In this document: one piece after another, positions 55,424 to 64,000 of the stretch | Layout: each line of letters begins with the position of its first letter | Numbering within the stretch: position 1 is the first letter of the stretch | Assembly: GCF_022965805.1 (NCBI RefSeq) | Contig: NC_133101.1 | Coordinates: forward strand, 43,995,642-44,059,641 | DNA from: Primulina eburnea | Taxonomy: Eukaryota; Streptophyta; Magnoliopsida; Lamiales; Gesneriaceae | Direction of reading: 5' to 3' | DNA: 64,000 nt | The notes under the pieces: model-generated | What the model saw: the letters and a program-made list of their open reading frames with translations, nothing else | Database searches by the model: none | Told to the model about the DNA's origin: nothing | Made by a program: the position numbers and the translations under genes

Positions 55424-57394
55424 TTATTTGGGTCCAAAGTTGATTAGTCCTTTAGGAATCCAAACTTGGATCAGTCTGACTGACCGTCCAGTTGCTGTAT
55501 TCCATATGGTCCTTCTCGTTTTGTGTGTGCTTTGTGTGTGATGCATAGGTGAAACAATATGTGATTTTGCCTTTCCCAACTGATTGTTCGGCCGATATCG
55601 TTTCTGAACAGGCTTACAGTTATAGTAGTTGGAGTATTCATTTGAAAATCGTTTTGAAATTCTTTTCGATGTTTGACCACGAGAGTCAGTTGAAACGTTT
55701 GGACTATATCCAATACCATATCTATTTGCCTTGTTCTTGTTCTCAATGGGCGGTTCAATCAGTTTACTTGGTTCAAGCTGTTCTTGTTCCACGACTGATT
55801 TGACAAAGCGAATGAATTTTCCTTTGCCCATATTCAGTTGTGGCTGAGTATCATTGGAAGACATCTCACTTTGACTACTGAATCCTAGTCCAGTCTTGTC
55901 AGCAACTGATTTTTGCGAATTTTGAATATCAGTTAGAGCTGCTGAAGATTTATTCCAAGCCTGAATGAGCTCGTTGTGCTTTGCATTTTCAAACATCAAT
56001 TTTTGAATCAACAATTGATTCCTGCTCTTTTCAGCATTCAGCTCAGCAATTTCCCTTCTTAGACTCAACATATCAACTGACTGATCAGTTTTAGTATTGT
56101 TGTCCAAGGGATCATCTTGCTTTGCTCTGGCTTTATCAAATGATAGAGCAAGCTTTTGATACTCGCTGACCATGTCATGAAGAGTCGAAATAAGCTCTTC
56201 TCTAGTGAAATCAGTTGAGCTAAAGTCGAATACCTGCTGATTGTCTGATTGATCTTCTGTCTCATCAGCCATCAGACACTTGACTTCTTCCTCTTCTTCA
56301 CTAGAACTGTATGAGGTTTCTGCTTCTGACTCATCACTGTCAGTCTCTGCCCATTTGGTTTTGCTTTCTTCAGCTACTAGCACTTCATGCTTCTTTTTAT
56401 AGGTTTTCCTTTCATCCTTAGGTCTCCTTTTGTGCTCATATGATTTCTTTTTCCGTTCAGTTGAGACTTGACTGTCTTTCTTTGGTTTTGGGCAGTCAAC
56501 AATGAAATGTCCTGGCTTTCCACAGCTATAGCAAGCGTTTGAATCTTCTCTGGAGTTATTTCTTTGGTAGCTCTTCTGAAAATTTCCCTGATTCTTCCTC
56601 ATGAATCTACCAAACTTTCTGATAAACAATGACATAGCATCATTGCTCAATTGATCTGCAGCTTTTTCAACTGAGCCAGTTGGTTCTGTTCTTATAGCAG
56701 TTAGAGCAGTAGTTGATGAAGGTGTTGATGGTTCTGCTTCTCCTCGAGTTTGTAACTCAAACTCATAAGCTTTCAGATCAGCAAACAAATCATGAATTTC
56801 AACTTTGTTCAAGTCTTTTGATTCCCTCATGGCCATTGTCTTGACATCCCATTCCCTGGGAAGTCCTCTGATAATCTTGAGAGCCACTTCTTTATTTGTA
56901 TACACTTTTCCAAGTGCATTCAGTTCATTTATGATTCCACTGGTTCTTTCATCATATTCAAGCATTGATTCTCCAGCTTTCATTTTGATGTTGTCAAACT
57001 TCTGTACAGCAACAGAAAGTTTGTTTTCCTTTGTTTGCTCATTTCCCTCGCATAACTGAATCAGCTTTTCCCATATCTCTTTTCCTGTCTTGCACATCTT
57101 GATCTTACTGAACGTTATCTTGTCCAGTGTTTTATACAGTATGCCCTTGGCTACATTCTCAAGGTTTGCTTTTCTTTTATCTTCAGCAGTCCACTCATCT
57201 CTGGGTTTTTCGATTCTATGAGGTGCCCCTTCGGTGATGGCAACTGCTGTGTTTGCTTTCAGAATTTTCATTGGCCCGTCAGTTATGACGTACCACATAT
57301 CATCATCTTGTGCAGCTAAATGAGCCTGCATTCTGATTTTCCAGTCGTCAAAGTCTTCCCTGGAAAACATAGGAATTTTGTTGAAAGAAGACAT
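55424..57394 (-). CDS. SIR-A gag, 656 residues, intact
   Basis: Begins MSSFNKIPMFSREDFDDWKI. The N-terminal 220 residues are the copia gag domain (MWYVITDGP, LCEGNEQTKENKLSVAVQKFDNI, LGKVYTNKEVALKIIRGLP). A zinc knuckle CYSCGKPGHFIVDC lies near residue 290. An acidic, Ser-rich region (DSDESEAETSYSSSEEEEEV) and a coiled-coil-like region (REIAELNAEKSRNQLLIQKL) follow. It ends WIPKGLINFGPK at a TAA in frame with pol. A long gag with these C-terminal extensions is usual for Sireviruses. It makes the particle shell and binds RNA. Confidence 0.9.
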   Translation of the reverse strand: MSSFNKIPMFSREDFDDWKIRMQAHLAAQDDDMWYVITDGPMKILKANTAVAITEGAPHRIEKPRDEWTAEDKRKANLENVAKGILYKTLDKITFSKIKMCKTGKEIWEKLIQLCEGNEQTKENKLSVAVQKFDNIKMKAGESMLEYDERTSGIINELNALGKVYTNKEVALKIIRGLPREWDVKTMAMRESKDLNKVEIHDLFADLKAYEFELQTRGEAEPSTPSSTTALTAIRTEPTGSVEKAADQLSNDAMSLFIRKFGRFMRKNQGNFQKSYQRNNSREDSNACYSCGKPGHFIVDCPKPKKDSQVSTERKKKSYEHKRRPKDERKTYKKKHEVLVAEESKTKWAETDSDESEAETSYSSSEEEEEVKCLMADETEDQSDNQQVFDFSSTDFTREELISTLHDMVSEYQKLALSFDKARAKQDDPLDNNTKTDQSVDMLSLRREIAELNAEKSRNQLLIQKLMFENAKHNELIQAWNKSSAALTDIQNSQKSVADKTGLGFSSQSEMSSNDTQPQLNMGKGKFIRFVKSVVEQEQLEPSKLIEPPIENKNKANRYGIGYSPNVSTDSRGQTSKRISKRFSNEYSNYYNCKPVQKRYRPNNQLGKAKSHIVSPMHHTQSTHKTRRTIWNTATGRSVRLIQVWIPKGLINFGPK

Positions 57395-57438
57395 ACTGAA
57401 TCAGTTGAGAGAATATGTTCTATGACAAGATAAACTTT

Positions 57439-57450
57439 GCTCTGATACCA
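57439..57450 (-). other. Primer-binding site of SIR-A
   Basis: On the minus strand TGGTATCAGAGC, 2 bp from the LTR end at 57453. Confidence 0.9.
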
Positions 57451-57452
57451 CT

Positions 57453-58397
57453 TGATAGGATCGGTTAACTCAAGGTGAAAGTGTTTAGAAGGGGGGGGGG
57501 GGGGGGGGGTTGAATAAACACTTGCTAGATTAAAACTTCTTCGAAAGGTTGGGTTCAGTTTTGTTACAAACTGACTCAAGTATCTCGTCGGTCGATATCA
57601 ATCAGTTAAACTGAATAAAACAGTTGCGGAAAACTAACTGACTGAAAGATAGAATGAATAACTGAAAGTAAATAACACAGGAAATGTTTCTGGATGTTCG
57701 GAGACTTGAATAACTCCTACGTCACCCCTTCTATCACAAAGATAGGATATACACTAAAAGACTTTGATCAAATACAGTAACGTGTACTGACCCACTTCAG
57801 TTTGGACTTATCTATTGCCAAAACTGAAACTCTTAGTTAACAACTCTTTTACAGATCACAACTGATCTTAGCACAACTTGTACAATTTATCAAAGATTAC
57901 AAAGTGCTTTTTCTAGCTCAAAACGTAGCCTGAATGCTACTGATAAAACTGATAAGCTTGAGCTTTGATTTGAAGTTGAGAGAATATTTTCGCAGAGTAA
58001 CAGCAAGTAAAATGAGTAGTTCAGAAAATCGGTAGTTCTTCAGCTGATCTCTTCGACTATTTATAGGCTTCTGTTTCAACGGTAACATTTATTTGAATAA
58101 CAGCCGTTGTTTGCCACGTCGATATTCTCTGACAGATCGTACACTGCAACTTTCTGATATGCGGCGTTCCACTACTACTGTTGCAGTTAGACTGTACTAT
58201 ATGTCGGTTGTTGCAATCAATTGATGACGTGTTCAGTTAGGAACACACTTTACTGATCGATGGTTGAGGCGCTTAAATAGTAGCTGAATGATCAGTTACG
58301 TAACCAGTTAGTAACTTCGATGCGTAAATCAGTTGCTTGATTCAGTTACTTGGTTCAGTTGGTTAATTTGTCAAACTCCGGAATAAGATTTCCAACA
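57453..58397 (-). repeat. SIR-A 5' LTR
   Basis: On the plus strand it begins TGATAGGATCGG and ends GATTTCCAACA. It is the same as the 3' LTR except for three substitutions (near 58047, 58227 and the outer end) and two extra G in the G tract at 57491-57509. It drives the element RNA. Confidence 0.93.
58057..58065 (-). promoter_or_regulatory. TATA box of the SIR-A 5' LTR
   Basis: TATAAATAG on the minus strand, about 330 bp from the outer LTR end. Transcription would start about 30 bp further. The same box is in the 3' LTR (47232-47240) and in SIR-B (35944-35952). Confidence 0.7.
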
Positions 58398-58402
58398 CAA
58401 GG

Positions 58403-59460
58403 CGACGGTAAAGAATAAATACCCTTTGCCTCGTATAGATGATTTATTTGACCAGTTGCAGGGTTCTTCTGTATATTCCAAGATTGATCTGAGATCTGGA
58501 TATCATAAGCTGAGAGTCAGAGATTCTGATATCTCGAAGACAGCGTTCAGAACCAGGTATGTCCATTTTGAGTTTATAGTCATGCCGTTTGGTTGAACAA
58601 ATGCTCCAACTATGTTTATGGGTCTGATGAACCGTGTCTTTCAGAAATATCTCGATGATTTCGTGATTATATTCATTGATGATATTTTGATTTATTCGAA
58701 AAATATGATTGAGCTTGCTGAGCATCTGAGAACTGTGTTGCGAATTTTGAGGGCTGAGAAATTATATGCAAAACTGTGTGAATTCTGGTTGATACAGATT
58801 GTATTTCTGGGTCATATCATATCCGGAGATGGTATATCAGTTGATCCCAGCAAGGTTTAAGTCGTGATTTCATGGCCGAGACCGACATCAGCGCCAGAGA
58901 TTCGCAGTTTTATGGGTTTGGCAGGATATTACCATCGATTTATAAAAGATTTCTCCAGTATTGCTAAGCCTATTACGCAGATGACTCAGAAGAATGCACC
59001 ATTTGTTTGGTATGAAAAGTGTGAGTCCAGTTTTCTGGAACTGAAAAAGAGATTGACCAGTGCACCGATACTGACTATCCCATCAGGTATTGGTGATTTC
59101 GTTGTATATTGTGATGCTTCTCATAGAGGATTGGGTTGTGTATTGATGCAGTGGGGACATGTGATTGCTTATGCCTTTAGACAGTTGAAACCGCATAAGA
59201 CTCGCAACCCAATTCATGATCTTGAATTGGCAGCCATCGTCTTTGAACTAAAGATATGGCGACACTAACTTTATGGTGAAAAGTTTGAGATTTGTTCTGA
59301 TCATAAAAGCCTGAAATATCTGTTTTCTCAGTCAGAGTTGAATACGAGGCAGCGAAGATGGCTTGATTTATTGAAAGATTTCGATTGTGAAATCAAGTGC
59401 TATCCGGGAAAATCGAATGCAGCAGCTGATGCACTGAGTCGAAAGGTAGGTTCTTTATCC
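58403..59460 (+). pseudogene. GYC reverse transcriptase (second part) and RNase H
   Basis: Continues directly from the codon interrupted at 46624: [38 protein letters not shown]. The polymerase motif [10 protein letters not shown] is intact. Stops occur in place of Trp or Gln: after VMPFG (near 58595) and after DPSKV (58858). RNase H (58864-59450) has [34 protein letters not shown], a stop, [12 protein letters not shown] and [13 protein letters not shown], then [10 protein letters not shown]. Gypsy RT order and motifs are clear. Confidence 0.85.
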
Positions 59461-60990
59461 TTATCGACGATTGGTGTCTCGAATTTGATTAAGATTTTTG
59501 TTTGTCTGGATTAGTATTTGAGACAGATCATAGACCGTTGAGATTATACTTTGTTCAAGTCGAACCAGAGCTGATTTTGAGAATTAAAGCGGCTCAGAAA
59601 GTTGACCAGAATGTGCAGAACTCGATATAGATGTCAGAGCATGGCATCGATCAGAATATTAGGTTCGTGACAGTGTTTTGTATGTGAATAATCGTCTTGT
59701 TGTGCCAGATGTTTTAGATTTGAAACGACGGATACTATCAAAAGCGCACAGCAGTCGATTCACCATTCATCCTGGTGGCAGAAAAATGAATAATGATTTA
59801 AAAGGACAGTTTTTGTGGAAACAAATGAAGGCTAATATTGCTGAGTTTGTATCCAAGTGTTTGAATTTCCAACATGTGAAAGCTGAAAGAAAGAAACCAG
59901 GAGGTTTGTTACAGAGCTTGTCGATTCCTGAATGAAAATGGGATCAAATTTCCATGGACTTCGTGATGAAGCTACCGAGATTCTCCCGAGGTTGTGATGC
60001 GATTTGGGTCGTGATTGAAAGATTAACCAAATCTGCATGCTTTATTTCGTACAAGATGACATACAGACATGACCGGATTGTAGAGATCTATGTCAGAGAG
60101 GTGGTCAGATTGCACGGAGTTCCGAAGTCGATTGTTTCAGACCGTGATCCTCAGTTTACTTCGCACTTCTGGCAGAGTTTACAGCAGTCTCTAGGTACGA
60201 AGTTACATCTGAGTACCGCATATCATCCACAGACCGACGGACAGTTAGAGCGGACTATCCAGACACTGAAGGATATGCTTAGAGCTGTAGTGTTTGATTT
60301 TAGCACTAGTTGGCAAGAATCTTTGCCACTTTGTGAATTCTCGTACAACAACAGCTATCAGACGAGTATTGAGATGTCACTGTTTGAAGCGTTGTACGAC
60401 AAAAAGTGCAGATCCCCTCTGTATTGGGATGATATCTCTGAGGTACCTGAGATTGGACCTAACATGATTAGAAATATGACAGAGAAAATGAAGCTGATTC
60501 AGAAAAGAAAGAAGGCAGCTCAAGATCGACAGGCTAAATATGCCAATGTCGTAGACCATTGGTATTTGAGGTCGGAGACAGAGTATTCCTGAAGATTTCA
60601 CCTTTCAGAGGAGTTGTCAGATTTGGCAAGAAAGGGAAGCTGTCTCCACGTTATATTGGGCCGTATGAGATTCTCGAGAAGATACGAGATCGTGCCTATC
60701 GATTCGCCCTACCGCCTTCTCTGTCTGGAATACATGATGTCTTTCATGTATCTTTATTGAGGAAATATCTTCCTGATGCTTCACATATTATTCAGCCAGA
60801 CAAGGCCGATCTTGATGAGAGATTGAGATATTTCGAGAAGTCGATCCAGATTCTCGATCAGAAAGAAAATCATCTCAGAACGAAGACTATTCTGCTTGTG
60901 AAGGTTCAGTGGAGTCGTCATGGCATTGAAGAAGAGATCTGGGAGACTGAATCAGACATGAGACAGAGATTCTCAGAATTATTTCATTGA
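59461..60990 (+). pseudogene. GYC integrase and chromodomain-like tail
   Basis: The region after DALSRK is decayed (59461-59670). From 59678 the frame has VNNRLVVPDVLDLKRRIL, HPGGRKMNNDLK, and a zinc finger damaged at one Cys (KCLNFQHVK). The core follows after a stop at 59933: MDFVMKLPR, SIVSDRDPQFTSHFWQ, STAYHPQTDGQLERT, so D, D and E are present. A frameshift near 60590 leads to the frame 60559-60990 with RYIGPYEILEKI, HDVFHVSLLRKYL and LVKVQWSRHGIEEEIWETESDM, a chromodomain-like tail of Tekay chromoviruses that would guide insertion to heterochromatin. Confidence 0.85.
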
Positions 60991-61067
60991 TGTAAGTTTT
61001 CTATTCAGCTTCTATTATACATTTCTTTTTGATATGAATTGATTGCCTGTGATTTCGGGGACGGAAT

Positions 61068-61087
61068 CGTATCTTAGGAAAGAGAAA
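61068..61087 (+). other. Polypurine tract region of GYC
   Basis: Purine-rich AGGAAAGAGAAA (61076-61087) directly before the 3' LTR start at 61088. Confidence 0.65.
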
Positions 61088-62729
61088 TATAATGCCCGAA
61101 ATGTTATCACTATGATTAGACATTACTTAATTGATAGAATTGAGGTTGTAGGAACTCGAGTGAAAAAGCCGGGCGTCAATGCATTATAAGCTAAGATGTT
61201 GGACAGAACATCTAGCGCCCGAGCGGTAGGAAAAGACCGCTCGAGCGCCAGTGCACCATAAGTTTTCTATTCGAACAGAACGTCTGGAGCCCGAGTGGCA
61301 CATTACAACCGCCCGAGCGCCGCCTGATTTGTATGAAGAATGGGACACATATCATGGCCATGCATTTGACATATATATAAGTTCTTTCCATTTTAGAATC
61401 AGAGCAACGAAGATCGAGAATCTTTCATAAAATCCTTACGCCTTTTATCTTGTAGATTTGTGATTTGTGAACGATCTGTCCGTTAGATTTTCAATCAGAC
61501 TTCAGTACCGTGTTTCTATCGACGAAAGCTTCAACTTGACGTAAGTTTTAATACTTTTTGTATGTTTTAAAATTCATATATGATGTTCTTGACATAGTAA
61601 ACATCGTATAATCGAAACGGGATCGAAGAACGGATACCATATGAAATTTTTATGATTTTCCGAACGGATTTGATTGAGATTTTACATCAGAATTGTTTTA
61701 TTATCGATTATGTGATGTTGGGATTGATATTGATAATTGTATTACTGGGTATATTGAGATTGTGCAGTTATGCCGTTGAAACAGAATTAGATTGAGTTCT
61801 ATTTATATCCAGTATTGACTTGAGTGGTGTATTGATATTATACTCCTCAACATTCTCATTGTCAGATTGAGTATTACAGGCTTCGAATTTGAGACTTTGA
61901 CAAAGCCAGAAACCGACAGAAAGAAAGGTATAAATCAATGTTAACCGGGAGATGGACTTGATTCAGATTGGACTCGAGTTTCCCAAAAACCACATACTTT
62001 ACTTTATTGCATTGATGTTTGCAATTGAATGAAATTGATATGCTTAGTCTATTGATTTATAGCAAAGCGTGTATTGAGTGATGGGCGGAGATGCCTAGTC
62101 ATTGACGGATATGCCAAGTCTTTGGCGGATATGCCGAGACACTGGATGATTGAATTGTATCGATGTTGCTTAGGAGTAGATCGACTCCTATCACTGAGAT
62201 TCGATATATGTGTCAATGTCCAGGAACCGGGATCCCTAGATTATAGATGAGTCGAGTATGAGATGACGAGTAACTAGTTTACAGTTTTATATCGATTAAT
62301 GTTTTCAGATTTGATACATGTTATTGATGACTGTTTATGCTTTTATATATGTTTTTATATGATTACATTTATTCATTGTTTATACTGGGATTACATTCTC
62401 AACGGAGTTATCCGGCTGTTTTCGTGTTTGCATGTATGCCTGACAACAGGTGGGACATGATCAGGGTCAAGAAGAGGATGAGAGAGGACAAGTTAGCGTG
62501 GAGATCCGGATCAGAAGTAGAATATGATTCAACACTTGTTATATAGTATTGGAACCCTAGTTTGATGTTATTGTATCCAGTACAGGACTTGTACGTTTAC
62601 TTTTGATATGTATATCAGACTGACATTCTCGCATTTTTATTTTAAAAAAAATTAGGACCCTTTTTATCTTAATTGATCAAATTATTCCTAAAAACGATTA
62701 GGAAATGAATTAGCGTCCGGGTCCCCACA
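61088..62729 (+). repeat. GYC 3' LTR
   Basis: It begins TATAATGCCCGAA and ends GGGTCCCCACA, followed by TCAGC (62730-62734). It is 106 bp shorter than the 5' LTR, mostly because one of three hairpin units is missing. Confidence 0.88.
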
Positions 62730-64000
62730 TCAGCTGTATCATCAATGAACTAAATGCACTTGGAAAAGTGTATACCAACAAAGAATTTGCGTTAAAAGTG
62801 ATCAGAGGTCTTCCCAAGGAGTTGGACTTTAAGACCATGGCAATGAGGGAGTCAATGGATCTAAACAAGGTTTAGCTTCATGACCTATTTGCTGATCTGA
62901 AGGCCTATGAGTTTGAGCTGCAAACTCGAGAAGGAGAACCCTCTACTCCAGCAGTCACAACTACCTTAGCTGCTGTAAGAACAGAACCAATTGGTTCAGC
63001 CGAGAAGGTTGCTGATCAACTAAGCAATGATGCCATGTCATTTTTCATCAAAAAATTCGGAAGATTTATGAGAAAAATCAAGGGAACTTCCAGAAGCATT
63101 ATCAGAGAAACAATTCTAAAGAGGAATCAAACGCTTGCTACAACTGTGGCAAACCCGGTCACTTCATTGCTGACTGTCCCAAACCTGAGAAGGACAGTCA
63201 AGGCTCGACTGAAAGAAAGAAGAATTCGTATGAGCACAAGAGGAGACCCAAGGATGATAAGAAGTCTTTCAGGAAGAAGCATGAGGTACTCTTAGCTGAA
63301 GAGAGTAAATCAAAATTGGCAGAAACTGACAGCGAAGAGTCAGAGCCAGAAACCTTATGCATTTCCAGTGATGGTGAAGAGGAAGTGAAGTGTCTAATGG
63401 CTGCTGATACAGAAGTGGAGTCAAGCAGTCAACTTGTATTTGACTTTAGCTCAACTGATTTCACTAGAGAAGAACTCATTTAAACTCTTCATGACATGGT
63501 TAGTGAGTACCACAAGCTTGTCTTATCTTTTGAAAAGGCTAGAGCAAAGAAAAATGATCCCATAGACAATAAAACTAAAACTGATGTATCAGTTGATGTG
63601 TTGAGTCTAAAAGAGGAAGTTGCTGAGCTCAATGCTGAAAGAAGCAGAAATCAATCAATGATTCAGAAGTTTATGCTTGAAAATTCAAAGCAAACTGAGC
63701 TTATTCAGGCTTGGAACAAATCATCTGATGCATTAACTGATATACAGAACTCACAGAAATCAGTTAATGATAAAACTGGTTTAGTGTTCAGTAACCAAGA
63801 TGAAATGTTTTGCAATGATACTCGACCAAAACTGAATATGGATAAAGGGAAATACATTCACTTTGTCAAATCAGTTGTGGTACAAGAAAAAACAGAGCCA
63901 AGTAAACTGGTTGAACAGCCTACTGAAAGTACGAACAAGGCTAAAAGATATGGTATTGGTTATAGCCCAAAAGTTTTAACAGACTCACGTAGTCAGTCGT
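62730..64000 (+). pseudogene. SIR-B gag, second part, runs off the window
   Basis: Resumes after GYC as CIINELNALGKVYTNKEFALKVIRGLP, exactly where the SIR-A gag continues. A stop follows LNKV (near 62874). A frameshift near 63075 separates GRFMRK from the zinc knuckle CYNCGKPGHFIADC (about 63137-63180). Another stop interrupts REELI-stop-TLHDMV (near 63481). The acidic region (ETDSEESEPETLCISSDGEEEV) and coiled-coil-like region (KEEVAELNAERSRNQSMIQKF) are kept. The gene is older and more decayed than the SIR-A copy. Confidence 0.87.

Larger units (their letters stand above)
46630..58397 (-). mobile_element. SIR-A, young Sirevirus-like element with accessory genes
   Basis: The 11768-bp element is flanked by CAAGG (46625-46629 and 58398-58402). 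LTRs are 46630-47572 (943 bp) and 57453-58397 (945 bp); I count three substitutions plus a 2-bp difference in a G tract. Order on the minus strand: 5' LTR, PBS, gag, protease, integrase, RT, RNase H, a block with two antisense genes, a long accessory frame, PPT, 3' LTR. Gag and pol are in one frame separated by two stops; one further stop lies in RT. The insertion is very recent. Confidence 0.93.
42727..62729 (+). mobile_element. GYC, chromodomain Ty3/gypsy element, split by SIR-A
   Basis: Flanked by TCAGC (42722-42726 and 62730-62734). LTRs at 42727-44474 (1748 bp) and 61088-62729 (1642 bp). Internal order: PBS, gag, protease, RT [SIR-A insertion 46630-58397 with its duplication], RT rest, RNase H, integrase, chromodomain-like tail, PPT. 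Without SIR-A it is about 8.2 kb. Reading frames have several C-to-T-type stops. LTR divergence is visibly higher than for GYD or SIR-A. Confidence 0.9.
35755..64000 (+). mobile_element. SIR-B, Sirevirus-like Ty1/copia element, host of nested insertions
   Basis: Its 5' LTR (about 35755-42207, interrupted by GYD) lacks roughly its first 150-190 bp compared with the SIR-A LTR. PBS at 42210-42221, gag from 42265, interrupted at 42727 by GYC, resuming at 62730 and running off the window. It is the same family as SIR-A in opposite orientation, older and with stops in gag. Pol and the 3' LTR lie to the right of the window. Confidence 0.88.

Overview
The window is plant DNA made almost entirely of nested LTR retrotransposons; I see no host gene, rRNA, tRNA or CRISPR array. 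Every primer-binding site found is complementary to initiator methionine tRNA. The elements are Ty1/copia and Ty3/gypsy types with long AT-rich LTRs, and chromodomain-type (Tekay-like) gypsy and Sirevirus-like copia elements dominate. This fits a repeat-rich, probably heterochromatic region of a eudicot. The accessory protein of the Sirevirus-like element recalls hypothetical proteins I associate with Gesneriaceae (Lamiales) annotations, but that is memory, not a search result.

Left half (1-34019). A minus-strand Tekay-like element (gag 1-959, PBS 1231-1242, 5' LTR 1245-7317) carries inside its LTR a solo LTR of another gypsy family (2457-5365, duplication ATTTA). The whole element sits in the 3' LTR of a minus-strand copia element, 'COP-A' (7318-15816). 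COP-A's 5' LTR is cut at 15817 by a plus-strand gypsy LTR (15817-18886) followed by a PBS and about 4 kb of non-coding internal DNA, which holds another solo LTR (21153-22785, duplication GCTAA). A truncated Tekay-like LTR (about 23160-23933) then abuts the 5' LTR remnant of 'COP-B' (23934-34019, plus), a decayed sister of COP-A. COP-B is split by a solo copia LTR (26941-28928, duplication TGGCT). COP-A and COP-B form a large inverted repeat.

Right half (34020-64000). After two gypsy LTR fragments comes a plus-strand Sirevirus-like element, 'SIR-B' (about 35755 past the window end). Its 5' LTR holds a minus-strand gypsy derivative without reverse transcriptase, 'GYD' (36506-42157, duplication TATTC). 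Its gag is split by a plus-strand chromodomain gypsy, 'GYC' (42727-62729, duplication TCAGC). GYC's reverse transcriptase is split by a very young minus-strand Sirevirus-like element, 'SIR-A' (46630-58397, duplication CAAGG, LTRs about 99.7 % identical by eye). The insertion order SIR-B, then GYC, then SIR-A follows directly from the nesting.

The most interesting content is in SIR-A. Downstream of pol it carries a 4.5-kb accessory block. This holds a long sense reading frame (about 870 residues, one frameshift) that looks like a basic, coiled-coil, possibly nuclear protein rather than an envelope. It also holds two tandem, homologous antisense genes of about 140 codons, each with a TATAAATA box 58-59 bp before its ATG. 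A second theme is that several unrelated gypsy LTR families carry arrays of GC-rich perfect or near-perfect hairpins, one with a compensatory base change and one with copy-number change between the two LTRs of the same element.
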